Source: Candidatus Omnitrophota bacterium (GTDB taxonomy: Bacteria > Omnitrophota > Gorgyraeia > Gygaellales > Profunditerraquicolaceae). Taken from it: a DNA stretch of 34,337 nucleotides. The translations under genes were made by a program, and so were the position numbers. Within the stretch, counting starts at the first letter, position 1, and the number at the start of each line of letters is the position of its first letter. This document shows positions 32,203 to 34,337 of this stretch, one piece after another. The stretch is from contig JALOBQ010000003.1 in assembly GCA_023228185.1 (NCBI GenBank), positions 1-34,337 of the forward strand. Reading direction: 5' to 3'. The notes under the pieces were generated by a model. It was not told the DNA's origin. It worked only from the letters and a program-made list of their open reading frames with translations, and ran no database searches.

Positions 32203-33492
32203 CTATTTTCTATTTTTCTTTACTGGTTTCTTTAAATCCGGATTCTTCCAGAATTCTTTTATCACATAATAAGCTTTGCGCGGAACGCGCTTATTTAACC
32301 CGTCAACAAGTTCTTCGCTTAAGGCGACAATACCGAACCACTCCTCATCCATATTTTTGTTTTCCGCGGCGCGGATATCAAAATAATAACTGCCATTACT
32401 CCAGCCGTTCAGAGTATCATGAATTTTCCAACCATCCGGATTATCCGAATTATGCTTCCACCATTCATCCACCCATTCAAAAACTGTCCCGCCAATACAA
32501 TTTCCAGCCCCCTCTTTATTATTGGCTAAATTTTCATAAATCTGATTCCATTGTGTCTGCAGGAAGAAAGCCTGCATATCCTGGTTCTCTTTTTTAAGAT
32601 AAGCGTCATAACTATCCGCGCCGAATTCCGCCAGAAGCACCGGTTTATCAAACGTCATTCTTAAAGATTTGAAAAGACTGCCGAAAGTTTTTCCGCGATA
32701 AATAATACAGGCCACAAAATCAACGTCCGGACAAAATTTATTGGCAAACTCCAGCCCCACCAGTTCTCCGTTACCTAAACCCACGGGATGATTTGTGTCT
32801 AATTTGTGTATTTCTTTGGATATATCGTTGACAAAAGAATAATAAATCTTAGCGCGCATTGCTTTTTGTTTTTGGGGATCCGGCTCCAGGTCTACTTCCG
32901 GGCTGCTCCAGGGGTTTACATGCCCCAGGCAGGAATAATTATTTTCATTGCCTAAAATCCACCCCAATATGCCTGGTTCATCTTTATAAAGACGCACCAT
33001 CTCTAAAACCTGCCGGCTTACTTTATCCTGAAAGTTTTTATCGCCATAAAAAGGACAGGGATACTCCCAAAAACCCAACCAATCACCCAAAAGCGTGCGA
33101 ATACCGTATAAATTATAGAGATCGCGGATAACCTGCTTAACTTTTTCCGGATCTCCATTTGCCTGATAAAGACGAATGGTATTAATGCCCATCTCTTTCA
33201 TTAATTTACCATCAGTGATCCAGGGTTTAGATTGATCACTCCACCAATCATACTCATGGTTATTGCCGATAGGAATAGGATTATAACAAACTCCTTTTAC
33301 GATATACGGGGCGCCATTAACCAGCAAACGATAATGGTTATTCTTTAATTTCTGGATATGCACGCCTGAATCAGGCTTACATCCCCAGGAATTAAATAAA
33401 AACAAACAGCTACAGGCTACAAGCAAAAGCCGCTTGTAACCTGTAGCTGAAATTATGCTAACTTTTTTATCATTCAAACTTGATTTCGTCAA
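32203..33492 (-). CDS. GH-A clan glycoside hydrolase, predicted lipoprotein
   Basis: This 429-residue protein has a signal peptide with a likely lipobox (NSWGC, Cys about 38), then a TIM-barrel hydrolase. YIVKGVCYNPIPIG is the barrel entry; GWILGNENNYSC carries the probable acid/base Glu, and VLLAEFGADSY the probable nucleophile Glu. These fit clan GH-A (GH2/GH5-like). The substrate is unknown. The listed start is a TTG at 33492 without a good ribosome site. An ATG at 33473 overlaps the upstream stop as ATGA but stops after six codons; one more A in the A-run at 33463-33468 would join it to this frame. The signal-peptide region contains an inverted repeat. Confidence 0.82.
   Translation of the reverse strand: MTKSSLNDKKVSIISATGYKRLLLVACSCLFLFNSWGCKPDSGVHIQKLKNNHYRLLVNGAPYIVKGVCYNPIPIGNNHEYDWWSDQSKPWITDGKLMKEMGINTIRLYQANGDPEKVKQVIRDLYNLYGIRTLLGDWLGFWEYPCPFYGDKNFQDKVSRQVLEMVRLYKDEPGILGWILGNENNYSCLGHVNPWSSPEVDLEPDPQKQKAMRAKIYYSFVNDISKEIHKLDTNHPVGLGNGELVGLEFANKFCPDVDFVACIIYRGKTFGSLFKSLRMTFDKPVLLAEFGADSYDAYLKKENQDMQAFFLQTQWNQIYENLANNKEGAGNCIGGTVFEWVDEWWKHNSDNPDGWKIHDTLNGWSNGSYYFDIRAAENKNMDEEWFGIVALSEELVDGLNKRVPRKAYYVIKEFWKNPDLKKPVKKNRK
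33408..33448. repeat. Inverted heptamer-type repeat inside the signal-peptide region, locus C
   Basis: AGCTACAGGCTACAAGC (33408-33424) and GCTTGTAACCTGTAGCT (33432-33448) are inverted copies with one mismatch around a 7-base loop. Each arm contains two 7-bp units (AGCTACA, GGCTACA). It encodes part of the signal peptide of the glycosidase. The 7-bp period relates it to loci A and B although the unit sequence differs. Confidence 0.75.
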
Positions 33493-34337
33493 GGTAGAAA
33501 TTAGCGCCTTCCGGATTATTGTCTACATTAGCTGACCAGGCAAAACCCGCGATAATATATGAAAGGTCCTTACCTTTTAAATCAATCGTGTATTGCGTCC
33601 ATTCCTTATTCAAAAGCACAGGGCTGATCATCGCGCTATCGGAATCCGAAAACTCTCCCATAATGCCGCCCACTTTAAACTCTTCAATACGCTCGCCGCC
33701 CTTTGCGCCGCGCGCCCAAAAAGTTAATTTAGAAGCTTTGGAGAGGTCGTATCCGGCATCAATCGTACCCCAGTTATTTGCCGGATTCAACCAGAAGATC
33801 CCTGCCCAGCGGGCGCCTTGAGTAGCTTTTCCACTGTAAATTATTTTAATGCAGGTATCTCCCAGATAAGCATCTTCTTTCGAAGCGCCATCATATTTCA
33901 CATCACTATAATCACCCATATAACCGCTAGGAATAAAATGATTGGTCGCTGATGAACGATCGGAATAAATATTAAAAGGCATTGCTTCCTGTTTTTTTGA
34001 TTCAGGCTTTAACGCAGCATCCGCCTCAAACTTGATATCATCAAAATAAAAAGTAGCTCCCTCAGGATTTAAATCCGCGGTAGTTGACCAATTGAAACCT
34101 CCGTTAATATAAGAAAGGTCCTTGCCAACTAAATTAACCGTATATTGTTTCCATGTATTAGTTAATTCAATCGGGCCCATCTCAACGGTTGTAGTATCAG
34201 GATATGTCCCCTTGATTCCACCGATCATTACTTTCTGGATCACTTCGCCGCCCTTTGCCCCGCGCGCCCAAAAAGTAAGTTTAGTCATTCCTGTCAGATC
34301 AAAACCACCTTTTTTGTTTCCCCAGTTATTCGCCGGA
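33470..34337 (-). CDS. Tandem CBM-like repeat protein, 5' end beyond window
   Basis: The frame is open to the right edge of the window, so the N-terminus is missing. Two homologous beta-rich modules of roughly 130 residues are visible; each has PANNWG, then KLTFWARGAKGGE, then GKDLSYI-GGF-like and NPEGA-FY-D-IKFE. They look like galactose-binding-fold carbohydrate-binding modules, with conserved Trp and aromatic residues. No enzyme domain is seen in the visible part. Its TGA stop overlaps the ATG at 33473 as ATGA, linking it to the glycosidase. The upstream residues PANNWGNKKGG before the first internal Met show that the Met at 34288 is not the start. Confidence 0.82.
   Translation of the reverse strand, partial: PANNWGNKKGGFDLTGMTKLTFWARGAKGGEVIQKVMIGGIKGTYPDTTTVEMGPIELTNTWKQYTVNLVGKDLSYINGGFNWSTTADLNPEGATFYFDDIKFEADAALKPESKKQEAMPFNIYSDRSSATNHFIPSGYMGDYSDVKYDGASKEDAYLGDTCIKIIYSGKATQGARWAGIFWLNPANNWGTIDAGYDLSKASKLTFWARGAKGGERIEEFKVGGIMGEFSDSDSAMISPVLLNKEWTQYTIDLKGKDLSYIIAGFAWSANVDNNPEGANFYLDEIKFE

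Overview
Every credible gene in this 34.3-kb window lies on the minus strand, so transcription runs from high to low coordinates. The content points to a strict anaerobe: a trimeric-type [FeFe] hydrogenase, a B12-dependent class II ribonucleotide reductase, type III glutamine synthetase and no oxygen-requiring enzyme. The mix of genes, including long coiled-coil and TPR envelope proteins and exported carbohydrate-binding proteins, fits an uncultivated lineage such as Candidatus Omnitrophota. That placement is inference from gene content only.

Layout from the left. Bases 1-172 have no gene but are strongly structured. Bases 173-5534 hold a redox operon read as rex > hydC > 2Fe-2S protein > hydB > hydA > TM1266-type regulator. 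Its upstream region carries a promoter flanked by two good matches to the Rex operator. Bases 5689-13300 read exbB > exbD > atpI-like > atpB > atpE > atpF > atpH > atpA > atpG > atpD > atpC, a complete F1Fo ATP synthase set behind an ExbBD proton channel pair. A 118-bp MITE-like element sits exactly between exbD and the atpI-like gene. Bases 13389-18860 form a nitrogen/NAD block: nadE > Lrp-type regulator > aminotransferase > GAF-ANTAR regulator > type III glutamine synthetase.

Bases 18971-26748 are a tight six-gene cluster behind a strong sigma70-type promoter: nrdJ > apgM > mnmG > QueG-like Fe-S protein > PiT phosphate transporter > DUF47/PhoU-like partner. Bases 26900-30380 read ROK-type repressor > coiled-coil envelope protein > LacI-type repressor. 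The right end (30504 to the edge) encodes exported carbohydrate proteins: a protein with tandem CBM-like repeats that runs off the window, a GH-A clan glycosidase lipoprotein and a TPR protein.

The most interesting signals are non-coding. They are paired Rex boxes about six helical turns apart around the hydrogenase promoter; composite arrays of 7-bp repeats in two intergenic spaces, with a related inverted pair inside a signal-peptide coding region; the MITE-like insertion that supplies the exbD stop codon; a six-A tract where one extra A would restore an ATG-started lipoprotein; and a very stable UUCG-capped hairpin with a competing third arm. Among proteins, the notable points are a HydB whose N-terminal thioredoxin-like domain has lost its cluster cysteines beside a free-standing copy, an ATP synthase epsilon subunit lacking its C-terminal inhibitory domain, and an ANTAR antiterminator next to glutamine synthetase. 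No gene-free stretch exceeds 300 bases.
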